Origin: JAWXTS01 sp044433305
GTDB lineage: Bacteria > Bacteroidota > Bacteroidia > Bacteroidales > Rikenellaceae
Direction: 5' to 3'
DNA length: 40,615 nt
Assembly (NCBI GenBank): GCA_044433305.1
Contig: JAWXTS010000007.1
Coordinates: 1 to 40,615, forward strand
Made by a program: the position numbers and the translations under genes. The first letter of the stretch is position 1. Each line of letters begins with the position of its first letter. Of the stretch, positions 6,724 through 15,227 are shown piece after piece. The notes under the pieces are model-generated. The model did no database searches. It saw only the letters and a program-made list of their open reading frames with translations, and was not told where the DNA came from.

Positions 6724-8070
6724 TTAGAACATTATTTTTGCAACCGAGATAATGATTGTAAGGGATATTGCGGTTCTAATTAGGTAGATTATAAATAGGT
6801 CCTTGATGTTGAGTGGTATCGACGACTTGAGAATCACTGCTCCTGTCTCTGTGAGGTAAAGCAGCTGGCTGACGCTCAGTGTTCCTATTATGAACTTCGT
6901 AACGGGTGCTATATCTGCTCCAGAGACCATAATCGAGGGAATAAACATATCGGTAAACCCAACCAATACCGCGGGAGCTGCATGGGCTGCATTAGGAATC
7001 TGCAATAGATTGAACAACCACTCTATGGGTGCTGCGACAATCGAAAATACAGGAGTGAAGTTTGCGACAATCAAAGCCAAAGTACCCCACGCCATGCAGA
7101 GCGGCAGCAGCGCAAAGTAAAGATCAATCGTGAACTTGATACCATTTTTGATAATCATAGCTAGTGATGGTGCGCTTTCGGCTCGCTTGATTGCACAAGA
7201 GACTGCATGTTTGTATATATTACCCTCACTGTGAGGCACCTCTCTCTTGTGTTCAATGCCGTTATATGTTGTGTTTGGAATCTTCGATACAGGGAATATG
7301 CGAGGGATAATCATTGCGCATGCCAACGAAGCTAAGCATACAGTGCCATAGAATGGCACAAAGATAGGCATCATGTTAAGCTGGTCGGCAATGACCGTTG
7401 AGAATGGCAGCGAGACTAGCGAGAAACACACCGAGATTATAGCAGCTTCCCTTGAGGTGTAGAATCCAGCACGATATTGTGTATCTGTAATCATCACGCC
7501 CAGAGTACCATCGCCTAGCCATGAGGATATGGCGTCGATGGCCGAGCGACCCGGAACCCTAAAGAATCGATACATGTACTTAGATATTATTGTGCCGAAG
7601 AAGTCCATAAGTCCAAAGTCTATCACAAGAGGCAGCAGGTAACCTGTAACGAAGAATATACCCAACAGGCTAGGTATCAGTGTAATCATCGAGCCGCCTG
7701 TGTCGGGCGATATGATTATCTCGGGGCCAAACCCAAAGACTACCATCGTAGTGAACATGCCACCCAGAAGTCGGCATATCAGCCAGAATGGCGACACCTC
7801 AAATATGCTACGCAGGAATTGATTCTTAAAGTGGCAGAATTTGGCTATGAGCGAAATCAGGGCTGACGAGCCGATGACCACAAACGAGAGTATCATCAAG
7901 TAGTCAGATAGCACAATCTTGAATATGTCGATTAATGCCCCCACCCCGATGTTGACTGGCGATATTCCCTCGAAAGGAATAATTTTACCATAAGGCAGTG
8001 GTACGACAAAAAAGAATAGTCCGAATAGTGAAGGAAGTATAAATTTAAGCAATTTAGCTCTCTGACTCAT
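6724..8070 (-). CDS. YjiH-like nucleoside-recognition (Gate) domain membrane protein
   Basis: This is a 448-residue polytopic inner-membrane protein with about ten hydrophobic segments. It carries the Gate/nucleoside-recognition pattern of the YjiH family: SWLGDGTLGVMITDTQY and GFYTSREAAIISVCFSLVS in the middle (about 215-250), and GFTDMFIPSIMVSGAD near residue 380. It probably transports a small solute; the substrate is unknown. The start was placed at MSQRAKLLKF (8070), not at the longer frame start 8205, because a TATCTTTG -7 box lies at 8103-8110 inside that extension and the extra 45 residues are not membrane-protein-like. It lies downstream of RNA copy 2 in the same direction. Confidence 0.85.
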   Translation of the reverse strand: MSQRAKLLKFILPSLFGLFFFVVPLPYGKIIPFEGISPVNIGVGALIDIFKIVLSDYLMILSFVVIGSSALISLIAKFCHFKNQFLRSIFEVSPFWLICRLLGGMFTTMVVFGFGPEIIISPDTGGSMITLIPSLLGIFFVTGYLLPLVIDFGLMDFFGTIISKYMYRFFRVPGRSAIDAISSWLGDGTLGVMITDTQYRAGFYTSREAAIISVCFSLVSLPFSTVIADQLNMMPIFVPFYGTVCLASLACAMIIPRIFPVSKIPNTTYNGIEHKREVPHSEGNIYKHAVSCAIKRAESAPSLAMIIKNGIKFTIDLYFALLPLCMAWGTLALIVANFTPVFSIVAAPIEWLFNLLQIPNAAHAAPAVLVGFTDMFIPSIMVSGADIAPVTKFIIGTLSVSQLLYLTETGAVILKSSIPLNIKDLFIIYLIRTAISLTIIISVAKIMF

Positions 8071-8102
8071 GGTGTGTTTTTTAGTTTTATATATCTCGGC
8101 TG

Positions 8103-8110
8103 CAAAGATA
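8103..8110 (-). promoter_or_regulatory. -7 box for the YjiH-like gene
   Basis: Minus strand TATCTTTG, exact TAnnTTTG, about 30 bases before the chosen ATG at 8070. It supports that start and argues that the RNA copy 2 upstream is a separate transcript. Confidence 0.5.
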
Positions 8111-8267
8111 CAAAAAACAAGTAAATAACGACACCCTCCTTGATGGTCAATAATGACAAAGCGTTGAAGGTAGCATGGAATGAAAAGGGAGCGAATTTCT
8201 GGCAAAAGACAAGTGTCTTATATTTGCATGGTGTTAACTGTGGTCGCTTTCGGTGGGCTAATCTAGT

Positions 8268-8523
8268 ACCGTATCCATCCTCTCCCTTAGGGTTTTGATT
8301 GTTCGTGAATCATTAAATCCTAAGCAAAGAATGGCACGGACTTAACTAAATCCGTACAAGAGGCACTGGTATACCCAAACAAACAGACCAGCAAGCCCGC
8401 ACCATAGGCACGGGCGTTGCACTTAAGTCTCTTGTTTGTTTTGAAAAGTACCAGTTTTCTTGTACAAGATCTTACGCGAACGCAAATAATATTTTAGGCT
8501 CGGACACTACCGAGCGATGTTTC
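8268..8523 (-). ncRNA. Structured RNA, copy 2 (paralogue of 5390-5649)
   Basis: It has the same architecture as copy 1. Plus-strand pairings are: 5' hairpin GCTCGG 8498-8503/CCGAGC 8510-8515; rod GTACAAG 8354-8360/CTTGTAC 8459-8465, ACTGGTA 8365-8371/TACCAGT 8449-8455, AAACAAAC 8377-8384/GTTTGTTT 8434-8441, tip GCCCGCAC 8395-8402/GCACGGGC 8408-8415; 3' hairpin CTTAGG 8286-8291/CCTAAG 8319-8324. The stems that differ from copy 1 keep pairing, while the loop and single-stranded blocks (CGCGAACGCAAATAATATTTT, and ATGGCACG at 8331-8338) stay nearly identical. A TATCTTTG box lies at 8530-8537. The similarity stops abruptly at about 8268; beyond it the two loci are unrelated. Confidence 0.6.
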
Positions 8524-8529
8524 ATAACA

Positions 8530-8537
8530 CAAAGATA
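8530..8537 (-). promoter_or_regulatory. -7 box of RNA copy 2
   Basis: Minus strand TATCTTTG at the same distance from the RNA as in copy 1. The -33 TTTG seen in copy 1 is not conserved here. Confidence 0.5.
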
Positions 8538-8800
8538 GAAAAATATTTTGTAACTTTACCTCGAACAAAACAATAATATCTAAGCAGCACTTATAAAAAA
8601 ACACTGTGAATATTCTTGACATAGTCTCACAGGGACAGACAAAAAGATTCTCTCATCAAAACTATTTATCGTGGCATAGATTTTATTTATATCTATTTCA
8701 ATAGCTAATTAAGTATTATACTCAATATATACATTAACTTTACATAAAAATAATTTCTCGATAGATTCGTTTAACTAATCAAGAAGAAAACAAAAATAAA

Positions 8801-9589
8801 ATGTCAAAACAAAAATTCGCATTGGTTACTGGAAGTAGTATGGGATTAGGCCGCTCTCTCGCTCTAGAGTTAGCTTCTCGTGGGCACAACCTTATTCTTA
8901 CTTCTTTGCCATCAGAAGACTTGGCAGATGTCATTAAAGAGTGTAAGAACCATAATGTCAACTGCATAGGCTACGAAGTAAACCTCTCTCGCAAAGATGA
9001 GTTAATGGAGTTTATAGCCAATATAAATTCTAAGTACGAGATATTTATTCTAATAAATAATGCAGGCATAGGTGGTAGCAATAGTTTTGACGAGGCGTCA
9101 ATCAACTATATAGAAGATATTATCAATTTGAATGTAATGGCAACAACAATGCTCACACACCAACTTTTGCCAAATCTAAAAAGGCAAGAAAAAGCATATA
9201 TTCTTAATATCTCATCCATGGCATCACTTATCCCTAGTGGATATAAGACCATCTACCCAGCATCTAAAGCATTTATTCGCCATTTCTCGTTGGGACTGAG
9301 CGAGGAGTTGCGAGACACTAACATCAATGTCTGTGTCGCTATTCTTGGCCCAATGGCTACAAGCAGAGAAGTATCCGATAGAATCAACTCTCAAGGCATA
9401 TTAGGTAAATTACTAACTGCGCCAGTAGAGAAAGTCGCAAGAAAGTCCATTGCTCGTCTTCTACGCGGCAAGCATGAAGTTGTTGTTGGGTTTAGTAACG
9501 CTCTATCTAAACTTATAATAGAGCCCCTATTCGTCAAGATTATAACACACACTGTGACAAAACGAGTTAAGAATAACGAAATTCCGTAG
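8801..9589 (+). CDS. Short-chain dehydrogenase/reductase (classical SDR)
   Basis: This 262-residue cytoplasmic NAD(P)-dependent oxidoreductase has the cofactor loop TGSSMGLG (about residues 10-17) and the NNAG motif at ILINNAGIGG (about 84-93). The catalytic serine lies in ILNISSMAS, and the YPASK (YxxxK) motif is near residue 152. The C-terminal part (LIIEPLFVKIITHTVTK) is hydrophobic and may touch the membrane, as in SDRs acting on lipid or keto-acyl substrates. Its stop is one base before the next gene, so the two SDR-type genes form an operon. A TAACTTTA element at 8735-8742 may be its promoter. The substrate is unknown. Like the epimerase at 626, it is AT-rich. Confidence 0.85.
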   Translation: MSKQKFALVTGSSMGLGRSLALELASRGHNLILTSLPSEDLADVIKECKNHNVNCIGYEVNLSRKDELMEFIANINSKYEIFILINNAGIGGSNSFDEASINYIEDIINLNVMATTMLTHQLLPNLKRQEKAYILNISSMASLIPSGYKTIYPASKAFIRHFSLGLSEELRDTNINVCVAILGPMATSREVSDRINSQGILGKLLTAPVEKVARKSIARLLRGKHEVVVGFSNALSKLIIEPLFVKIITHTVTKRVKNNEIP

Positions 9590-9590
9590 T

Positions 9591-10523
9591 ATGCGAGTCT
9601 TAATTACAGGAGCTAACGGCATGTTGGCAACAAATATCATAGAGGAGCTGATTGCTCAAGGATATAGCGTTCGTGGAATTTTACGAAATAAGTCGAGATA
9701 TAAGGGCATAATAAACCATAACCTTGAACTTATAGAGGGAGACTTTTGCAATCTTGGCACAATAGAACAAGCTATTACTGACTGTAATTATGTAATCCAC
9801 ACTGCGGCCATTACAGCCCAGAATATCCATAGTTATAAGACATACAAGAGAGTCAATGTAGATGCAACAGAGCAACTTTTGCAGGTTGCCATTGCTGCAA
9901 AAGTATCGAGATTCTTATATGTCAGCACAGCTAATACCATTGGTTTTGGCACACCTCAATCACCATCTGATGAAAGTAAACCTATGGTCGAGCAGTTTAC
10001 AAAATCTATGTATGCAAGGAGTAAAAAAGAGGCCGAAGATATTGTGCTCAGCTATAAGGATTCTATTGATGTAATTGTCGCAAACCCAACATTAATGATT
10101 GGACGATATGGCTCAGCCTCAGGATCAAACAGAATCCTAAAGATGATTAGAAGGATAGTTATTATTCCTAACGGAGGCAAGAACTTCATAGATGTTATTG
10201 AAGCATCTAGGGCTTGTGTAGCAGCACTCCAGCGCGGTAGGAATGGCGAAAAATATCTAATATGTGGCGAGAATATGAGCTACAAGGAGTTTTTCAACCT
10301 CTTTACAAGGGTGCAAAACATTATCACTCTACCCAATATCATTATACATATAATCGGTATCTTGGGTGATTCACTAAGATTCTTTGGTATTAATGTTGAT
10401 TTCTCGTTAACCAATATGAAAATGCTTTCGACAAGGGTTTGTTATAGCAACAAGAAACTAAGAACAGAACTTGGGTATAATGCCAAACAACTAATAGATA
10501 GCGACATTGCCAAATATTCATAA
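9591..10523 (+). CDS. NAD-dependent epimerase/dehydratase (dihydroflavonol-reductase-like extended SDR)
   Basis: This is a 310-residue extended SDR. It opens with MRVLITGANGMLATNIIEEL (TGxxGxxx cofactor loop), followed by the GDFCNLGTIEQAI and VIHTAAITA blocks. The catalytic YARSK lies at about residue 142, preceded by the YVSTANTIG strand. The pattern resembles dihydroflavonol-4-reductase/3-beta-HSD-like reductases more than sugar-nucleotide epimerases, because the substrate region lacks the usual sugar-nucleotide motifs. It is tightly coupled to the SDR ahead of it (1-base gap), so the two probably reduce the same or consecutive keto intermediates. No synthase or acyl carrier gene is adjacent, so the pathway cannot be named. 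Confidence 0.8.
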   Translation: MRVLITGANGMLATNIIEELIAQGYSVRGILRNKSRYKGIINHNLELIEGDFCNLGTIEQAITDCNYVIHTAAITAQNIHSYKTYKRVNVDATEQLLQVAIAAKVSRFLYVSTANTIGFGTPQSPSDESKPMVEQFTKSMYARSKKEAEDIVLSYKDSIDVIVANPTLMIGRYGSASGSNRILKMIRRIVIIPNGGKNFIDVIEASRACVAALQRGRNGEKYLICGENMSYKEFFNLFTRVQNIITLPNIIIHIIGILGDSLRFFGINVDFSLTNMKMLSTRVCYSNKKLRTELGYNAKQLIDSDIAKYS

Positions 10524-10558
10524 ATGATTGATTTTTAAGGCTTTTTCAATATAATGAC

Positions 10559-10596
10559 AAAAAAAATATGAGGCGACTTGTTAATCCCCTCATATT
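10559..10596 (-). terminator. Rho-independent terminator of the metal permease gene
   Basis: AATATGAGG (10565-10573) pairs with CCTCATATT (10588-10596). On the minus strand it is followed by a run of eight T. It may also slow the convergent SDR transcript. Confidence 0.8.
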
Positions 10597-10599
10597 CAA

Positions 10600-11841
10600 T
10601 TATAAAGCTTCTATCTCAAAACCCAAAGGCCGAACAGCATTATAAACAGCCTCCTTCGAGACACTGCCCTCGAGCTCGACTACTCCGCTCGATAGCTCGA
10701 TGCTCACCGAAGTGACACCCTCCAAAGCGGCAACAGCCTTCTCGACGTTAGCCTTGCAATGGTTACAGCGCATGCCCTTAACCATGAATTTCTGGTTTAC
10801 AACCACCTCTTCAATATCATGAGAGTGACTATGGCCATGACGTAATTTCATAACGTAGGCGTTAACCAGCAATGCAACGAACAGAACAGTCGATGCTATA
10901 TGCCACCAAACAGCACCACCCTCACCGTGAGAGCACGAACCCATAGCGGTCAATCTAGAAGTAAACCATTCTACTGGCAGCGCGAAATCAATAAGCACCG
11001 CAAAACATATCGCGCCCAAGATGATACTCAAAAGATACAACACGGTAGTGCGTACTCCCAGCACCTTCTTAACCACAGCCAGTGCAGCTACGTTTGTTGC
11101 TGGACCCGCCATCAGAAAGACGAGAGCTGCCCCTGGCGATATACCCATCATCAGCAGCGATAGAGCTATGGGAATAGAACCCGTAGAACAGATATACATA
11201 GGAACAGAAAGCAGCAATACAACCAGAATATTAAGCACATAGTGATCGCTAAGCACCTCAAAAATGCTCGATGGCACAAATGCCGTAATAGCCGCAGCAA
11301 TAACAAGGCCAACAGTGAGCCATCCTCCAAGGTCCTGCAACATATCTACAAAGCCATATTTAAACACATCGACAAAGGTCAACTTCTTGCCTCTAGAGGT
11401 CGAGCAACTTGTGCTTTGAGGCTGTATCCCCACGTTCTCAACATAAGAGAACTTATCTACAAACAGTCCACCCACAACACCCACGACAAGCGCAACAATA
11501 GGTCGTATAATAGCAAACGGAAGGCCAAGTACTCCATAGGTAGCCAAGATAGAATCTACGCCCGTTTGTGGTGTGGCAATCAGGAAAGATACTGTTGCGC
11601 CATCTGACGCGCCCTCTTTTTTGAGCGACATGGCCGTAGGGATAACTCCGCACGAGCATAGCGGTAGCGGCACACCAAAAAGGGCCGACAAAAACACAGA
11701 TTTAAAGCCTTTCTTTGAGAGATATTTACTAAATGCTACTTTGGGTATATAGACGTGAAAAAGTCCTGCAATAAGAAAACCTAACAACAAATAAGGCGAC
11801 ATTGCATTTAGTATACCAAGCAGCTCGTTAAGATATGCCAT
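10600..11841 (-). CDS. SO_0444-type permease with C-terminal HMA domain (Cu/Zn or metalloid efflux)
   Basis: This is a 413-residue inner-membrane permease of the DUF318/ArsP-like group. It has about eight transmembrane helices. The conserved membrane motif VPLPLCSCGVIPTA (cysteines 62 and 64) and its second-half partner around VPMYICSTGSIPIALSLLMMG are both visible. A His-rich linker (RHGHSHSHD, about 333-341) leads to a C-terminal heavy-metal-associated domain with GMRCNHC near residue 354. Homologues annotated SO_0444 export copper and zinc; others in the superfamily export organoarsenicals. Metal efflux is inferred from the fused HMA domain. It has its own promoter (11868-11875) and terminator, so it stands alone. 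Confidence 0.88.
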   Translation of the reverse strand: MAYLNELLGILNAMSPYLLLGFLIAGLFHVYIPKVAFSKYLSKKGFKSVFLSALFGVPLPLCSCGVIPTAMSLKKEGASDGATVSFLIATPQTGVDSILATYGVLGLPFAIIRPIVALVVGVVGGLFVDKFSYVENVGIQPQSTSCSTSRGKKLTFVDVFKYGFVDMLQDLGGWLTVGLVIAAAITAFVPSSIFEVLSDHYVLNILVVLLLSVPMYICSTGSIPIALSLLMMGISPGAALVFLMAGPATNVAALAVVKKVLGVRTTVLYLLSIILGAICFAVLIDFALPVEWFTSRLTAMGSCSHGEGGAVWWHIASTVLFVALLVNAYVMKLRHGHSHSHDIEEVVVNQKFMVKGMRCNHCKANVEKAVAALEGVTSVSIELSSGVVELEGSVSKEAVYNAVRPLGFEIEAL

Positions 11842-11867
11842 AATTTAGTTTGGGTTGGTTAATTCTA

Positions 11868-11875
11868 CAAAGATA
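11868..11875 (-). promoter_or_regulatory. -7 box for the metal permease gene
   Basis: Minus strand TATCTTTG, exact TAnnTTTG, 27 bases before the ATG. No metal-regulator operator was recognised. Confidence 0.5.
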
Positions 11876-11954
11876 GCCATTTTTAGCCTATATAGTATCC
11901 CATGCCCCTTACTTTTTAAAACACCCCACCCCAAAAGATTACAATTAACAACAT

Positions 11955-11990
11955 AAAAAAATAAGCGACCTTTCTTATAAGTCGCTTATT
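11955..11990 (-). terminator. Rho-independent terminator ending the polysaccharide operon
   Basis: AATAAGCGAC (11960-11969) and GTCGCTTATT (11981-11990) form a perfect 10-bp stem with an 11-base loop. On the minus strand it runs straight into a T-run. It lies just after the KdsC-like gene and is the only clear terminator seen between it and the right edge. Confidence 0.85.
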
Positions 11991-12006
11991 AATAATATTT
12001 GGTTTA

Positions 12007-12525
12007 CTATTGCAAGAGGTCGTCAATAATTTTGTCAATATTTTTTTCTCCTATTATATCTTCAACCATCTCCCGAAATGCCCCTTCACCACCTGCTTTA
12101 GTTGTGACCTTAGACACCACTGACTTAATGTATCGTGGCGCATTCTGTGGTGCATAACTATAACCCACAGCCTTTAATACCTTAATATCGTTTAGGTCAT
12201 CTCCTATGTAAGCCACCTCAGATAGGCTAATACCAAGTTCATTACACAACATCTCAAGAGTAGCTAGCTTATTCTTAACACCTTGATAGAGATATGTAAC
12301 CTTTAATTTATTTGCTCTATTTTCTACTATTTGTGTATGCTCACCTGTAATTATGGCCGTTGGAATATTTAGCATTTGACAAAATAGAATCCCTGCACTG
12401 TCATACGTATGAAATTTCTTCAGTTCCTCACCATCTTGTCCATAGTACATTCCTCCATCTGTCCATACCCCATCTATGTCTGTTACCACCAGTTCAGGTA
12501 ATATTTGCCTATTATCGCTCATCAA
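12007..12525 (-). CDS. KdsC-type HAD phosphatase (nonulosonate-9-P or related sugar acid phosphatase)
   Basis: This 172-residue capless (C0) HAD phosphatase has the nucleophile motif VVTDIDGVWTDGG (D16, D18), ITGEHT as motif II, the lysine of GVKNKLA, and IGDDLNDI as motif IV. KdsC-type enzymes act as tetramers and remove phosphate from KDO-8-P or, when next to neuB, from sialic/KDN-9-phosphates; a KDN pathway of this kind is known in Bacteroides thetaiotaomicron. The neighbour is neuB (overlap 14 bases), so nonulosonate-phosphate hydrolysis is the likely job. It is the last gene of the operon. A start at the second Met (12522) is equally possible. Confidence 0.88.
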   Translation of the reverse strand: MMSDNRQILPELVVTDIDGVWTDGGMYYGQDGEELKKFHTYDSAGILFCQMLNIPTAIITGEHTQIVENRANKLKVTYLYQGVKNKLATLEMLCNELGISLSEVAYIGDDLNDIKVLKAVGYSYAPQNAPRYIKSVVSKVTTKAGGEGAFREMVEDIIGEKNIDKIIDDLLQ

Positions 12526-13564
12526 CTATAATATCTTTACTATAAATTATTTCGTTCACATCTATGTCACATTTCAGCCTCGAACCCACAACGCTATCCT
12601 TGTCCGACCATTTATAACCGTCTCCCGGACTCAGCATATGAATATCTGTTTCTTTAATGATGTCTCCTCTAAAAAGTTTTCGCGTAGTTGCAATGGAACG
12701 TTCCAATTTTAACTTTGCGCCACAAACATCTGGACACAGTGATAGCTCCTTATCTCCCAACCATCGTTCAGTTAACCTAATATCACGAATCATTTTATAA
12801 ACACCATCTGGACCTAAAGACCCTGCCTGATCTGTTCCCTTCATCTTACGGTCTATGGTTATGTGTTTTTCTATAATCTCTGCTCCTAGACCTATCGCAA
12901 CCAACGGTGCAGTGATTCCAATAGTATGATCCGAGAATCCCACCTTGTATTGAGGGTAATTCTCTTTCAAGTAGGTTATTGCTCTTAGATTTAAGTTATT
13001 GGGGTGTGTTGGATATTGAGATACACAGTGTAGGATGGAGATTTCATTATGTGATTTCGTTATCACATCCAAAGCTTGATCTAGCTCCTCTTTACCTGCC
13101 ATTCCTGTGGATAAGATTATAGGAATCTTTGTCTCAGCAAGAGCCTCAATTAGAGGTATATTCGTTAAATCTCTACTTGCAACTTTGAGATAGTTAGGAG
13201 TAAATAGCTTGAGCAGTGAAAGACATTTCTTAGAGCACAAAGTCTCAATAAAATCTAGGCCTTTCTTCTTGGCATATTTATATATCTGATAATGATCTTC
13301 ATCGCTCAGCTCCAGATAGTTTCTATGTTCACCATATGTTTTACCAAAGGAGTTGGGCGTATCATACGACGAACTTATCTGCGAGGCACTTAACTCCTCA
13401 CTAAGATCCCTCTTAGTCATCTTAACAGCATCCATAGGAGTAATATTAAGATTAAACACATCTTCATATATAGGGCGTGAAATTAGCTCAATAATTAATT
13501 TTGCTATATCCACCGACCCATTATGATTCTGCCCTATCTCTCCTATAATATACGTTTTATCCAT
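12512..13564 (-). CDS. neuB: N-acetylneuraminate/nonulosonate synthase (NeuB)
   Basis: This 350-residue enzyme condenses phosphoenolpyruvate with a ManNAc-type sugar, or its 6-phosphate, to a nine-carbon 2-keto acid. The TIM barrel begins IIGEIGQNHNGS and contains KVASRDLTNIPLI, ILSTGMAG, ILHCVSQYPT, VGFSDHTIG and IEKHITIDRKMKGTDQAGSL, all hallmark NeuB blocks with the metal-binding His and PEP-binding residues. The C-terminal 70 residues form the SAF/antifreeze-like domain (SIATTRKLFRGDIIKETDI). It overlaps the fusion gene upstream by 8 bases and the KdsC-like gene downstream. With a phosphatase beside it, use of a 6-phosphate substrate is plausible. Exact product (Neu5Ac, KDN, Leg, Pse) is not determined. 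Confidence 0.9.
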   Translation of the reverse strand: MDKTYIIGEIGQNHNGSVDIAKLIIELISRPIYEDVFNLNITPMDAVKMTKRDLSEELSASQISSSYDTPNSFGKTYGEHRNYLELSDEDHYQIYKYAKKKGLDFIETLCSKKCLSLLKLFTPNYLKVASRDLTNIPLIEALAETKIPIILSTGMAGKEELDQALDVITKSHNEISILHCVSQYPTHPNNLNLRAITYLKENYPQYKVGFSDHTIGITAPLVAIGLGAEIIEKHITIDRKMKGTDQAGSLGPDGVYKMIRDIRLTERWLGDKELSLCPDVCGAKLKLERSIATTRKLFRGDIIKETDIHMLSPGDGYKWSDKDSVVGSRLKCDIDVNEIIYSKDIIVDER

Positions 13565-15227
13565 CGATTCTAAGTTTGACTTTATATTCTATACTATTCA
13601 TAAGCTCTAAATAATCTTTGAATATAATACTTGTGTTTTCAGGCAATTTGACAATTTTATTATCATCCATTATATCCTCAAGATCTATATTTTTTATTAT
13701 GTCATCGAAGGTGATAGTTGTAATCTCATCCTTCCCTATCCTATCAATCAGATTCTCTACCCTCTTATAATCAGCTAAATAGTCTATTGATAAATTTACT
13801 AAGCTTACACGTTTATCAAACGGACAAAAGTCAATACATCCCTTTTGGGCCGATGGATCGTTTAGAACAAACCACGATAAATATTCAGAGTTCAAGGGGT
13901 TGTCCATATTCAGGTATAGATTCCATAAATACTTCACTGAAAATAATTCTGCTGAAGTCCCAAATGGCACATTATTAGATCTAACATAATCCAAATCATT
14001 TTCTTGATACAGCTCAACCATTCTATCTATCATAGATGGGTCAGTCATTGGATTATCTCCTGTAACTCTAATGACTGCACCCAGCTGATATTTTCGGGCA
14101 AAGCTAAGTAGTCTATCTATAACAGATATAGCATGCCCTCTAAATACCTTATCCTCAGAAAACACTTTTGCTAATTTATCATCCTCAGAAATGTTAGAAG
14201 TAGCTAATTTAATGACATTAACATTATTGCAACTTTGCATCCTATCAAATAATGCCTCTATCATAGATGGGTAATTATGTAGAGGAAGTAGAACTTTCTG
14301 TTTAAGACGTTGGGACTTTAGCCTTGCAATAATACCGATACCTACATTCTTATTTGAATATTGCCCAAATTCATGTGTCAAGTAGTCAGCACTATTGTTA
14401 GAACGTAAAAAATCTGCACCATTATCTATACTCTTCTTGAAGATTACATCCCTATATTGTAACTCATTTATTGATGGATGCTTTACACTCTTACCTAGTG
14501 CCAGCGCATAGTGTTTGATATTATTAACCATCATCTTAAATTCCAAAGGATATAAAGATACTTGCCAATCAAAATGCCTATTACTACGAGTCAGAGTTAT
14601 GTGTTTTTCAATATAGTCATACCCCTTAGCCATAATCATCAACGGCATTTCCACAGTGGTCAGCGTGTGATCTGCAAACCCATACTTACAATTTGGGAAG
14701 TCACGTCTAAGACTTTCTATAACATCCAGATTGCTATCTTCTATATCTGTGGGATAATTTGAGAACCCATGAAATAAAACCTCTACCTGAGTACCTACTA
14801 TCGAAAATGCTAGCTCTAAATCTTGATAAGTAGCACACTGAGATTCTAACACTAGCCTACAATCTTTATGCTGGCTTATTAAAGCTAGCAGGTTAATATT
14901 AGTAATATCTGTCGAGTGTATTTTTATATATCGAAAGCCATAGTTATAACATAACTCAAAGGAGTTATCATCTAAAACACATGGAAGTAGCTCAAGCTCT
15001 ATAAGCTTGCAATAATCAAATAATTCTATCCACTCGTTAGGCTTAAAATAATTGTTATGATATATATCATATTTATCGTAGTTTTTCTCACAAAAACGAT
15101 CAGGATTCATAATCTGCACAGTGAAATAATCGCACCCTGCACCCTTAGACTCTGTGGCCAGTTCCTTTAGGTACTGCATATTTCCATTGTGATTAAAAGC
15201 ACTTTCTGCTATTATCTTCATATTCAT
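13557..15227 (-). CDS. Fusion of NeuB/SpsE-like aldolase domain and SpsF-like nucleotidyltransferase
   Basis: This is a 556-residue two-domain protein. Residues 1 to about 270 form a NeuB/SpsE-like TIM barrel (IIAESAFNHNGN, YIKIHSTDITNINLLAL, VEVLFHGFSNYPTD, YGFADHTLT, YIEKHITLTRSNRHFDWQVSLYPLEF). Residues from about 297 to 520 form a SpsF/CMP-sugar-synthetase-like domain (GIIARLKSQRLKQKVLLPL as the nucleotide loop, IKLATSNISEDDKLA, VFRGHAISVIDRL, VIRVTGDNPMTDPSMID). There is no SAF domain. The likely role is synthesis and CMP activation of a nonulosonic acid in one polypeptide. Because a full neuB follows, this barrel may act on a different sugar or be degenerate. It begins directly after the peptidase stop, without a gap. 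Confidence 0.82.
   Translation of the reverse strand: MNMKIIAESAFNHNGNMQYLKELATESKGAGCDYFTVQIMNPDRFCEKNYDKYDIYHNNYFKPNEWIELFDYCKLIELELLPCVLDDNSFELCYNYGFRYIKIHSTDITNINLLALISQHKDCRLVLESQCATYQDLELAFSIVGTQVEVLFHGFSNYPTDIEDSNLDVIESLRRDFPNCKYGFADHTLTTVEMPLMIMAKGYDYIEKHITLTRSNRHFDWQVSLYPLEFKMMVNNIKHYALALGKSVKHPSINELQYRDVIFKKSIDNGADFLRSNNSADYLTHEFGQYSNKNVGIGIIARLKSQRLKQKVLLPLHNYPSMIEALFDRMQSCNNVNVIKLATSNISEDDKLAKVFSEDKVFRGHAISVIDRLLSFARKYQLGAVIRVTGDNPMTDPSMIDRMVELYQENDLDYVRSNNVPFGTSAELFSVKYLWNLYLNMDNPLNSEYLSWFVLNDPSAQKGCIDFCPFDKRVSLVNLSIDYLADYKRVENLIDRIGKDEITTITFDDIIKNIDLEDIMDDNKIVKLPENTSIIFKDYLELMNSIEYKVKLRIDG

Noticed and set aside
6713..6729. TTCTAA/TTAGAA hairpin at the end of the YjiH-like gene
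   Set aside because: Only six A/T-rich pairs, includes the stop codon and no T-run follows.
5390..8523. The two similar blocks as a mobile element or MITE
   Set aside because: No terminal inverted repeats or target duplications were seen, and the compensating changes point to a selected RNA fold rather than a transposed DNA element.
8606..8704. Plus-strand GTG-started frame of 32 codons (NILDIVSQGQTKRF...) upstream of the SDR gene
   Set aside because: It is short, has no ATG and no recognisable ribosome-binding site, and its context is an AT-rich spacer.
11242..11607. Plus-strand 121-codon frame across the metal permease gene
   Set aside because: It is a shadow of a well-supported gene on the other strand, rich in Arg/Lys/Asn/Ser without any family resemblance.
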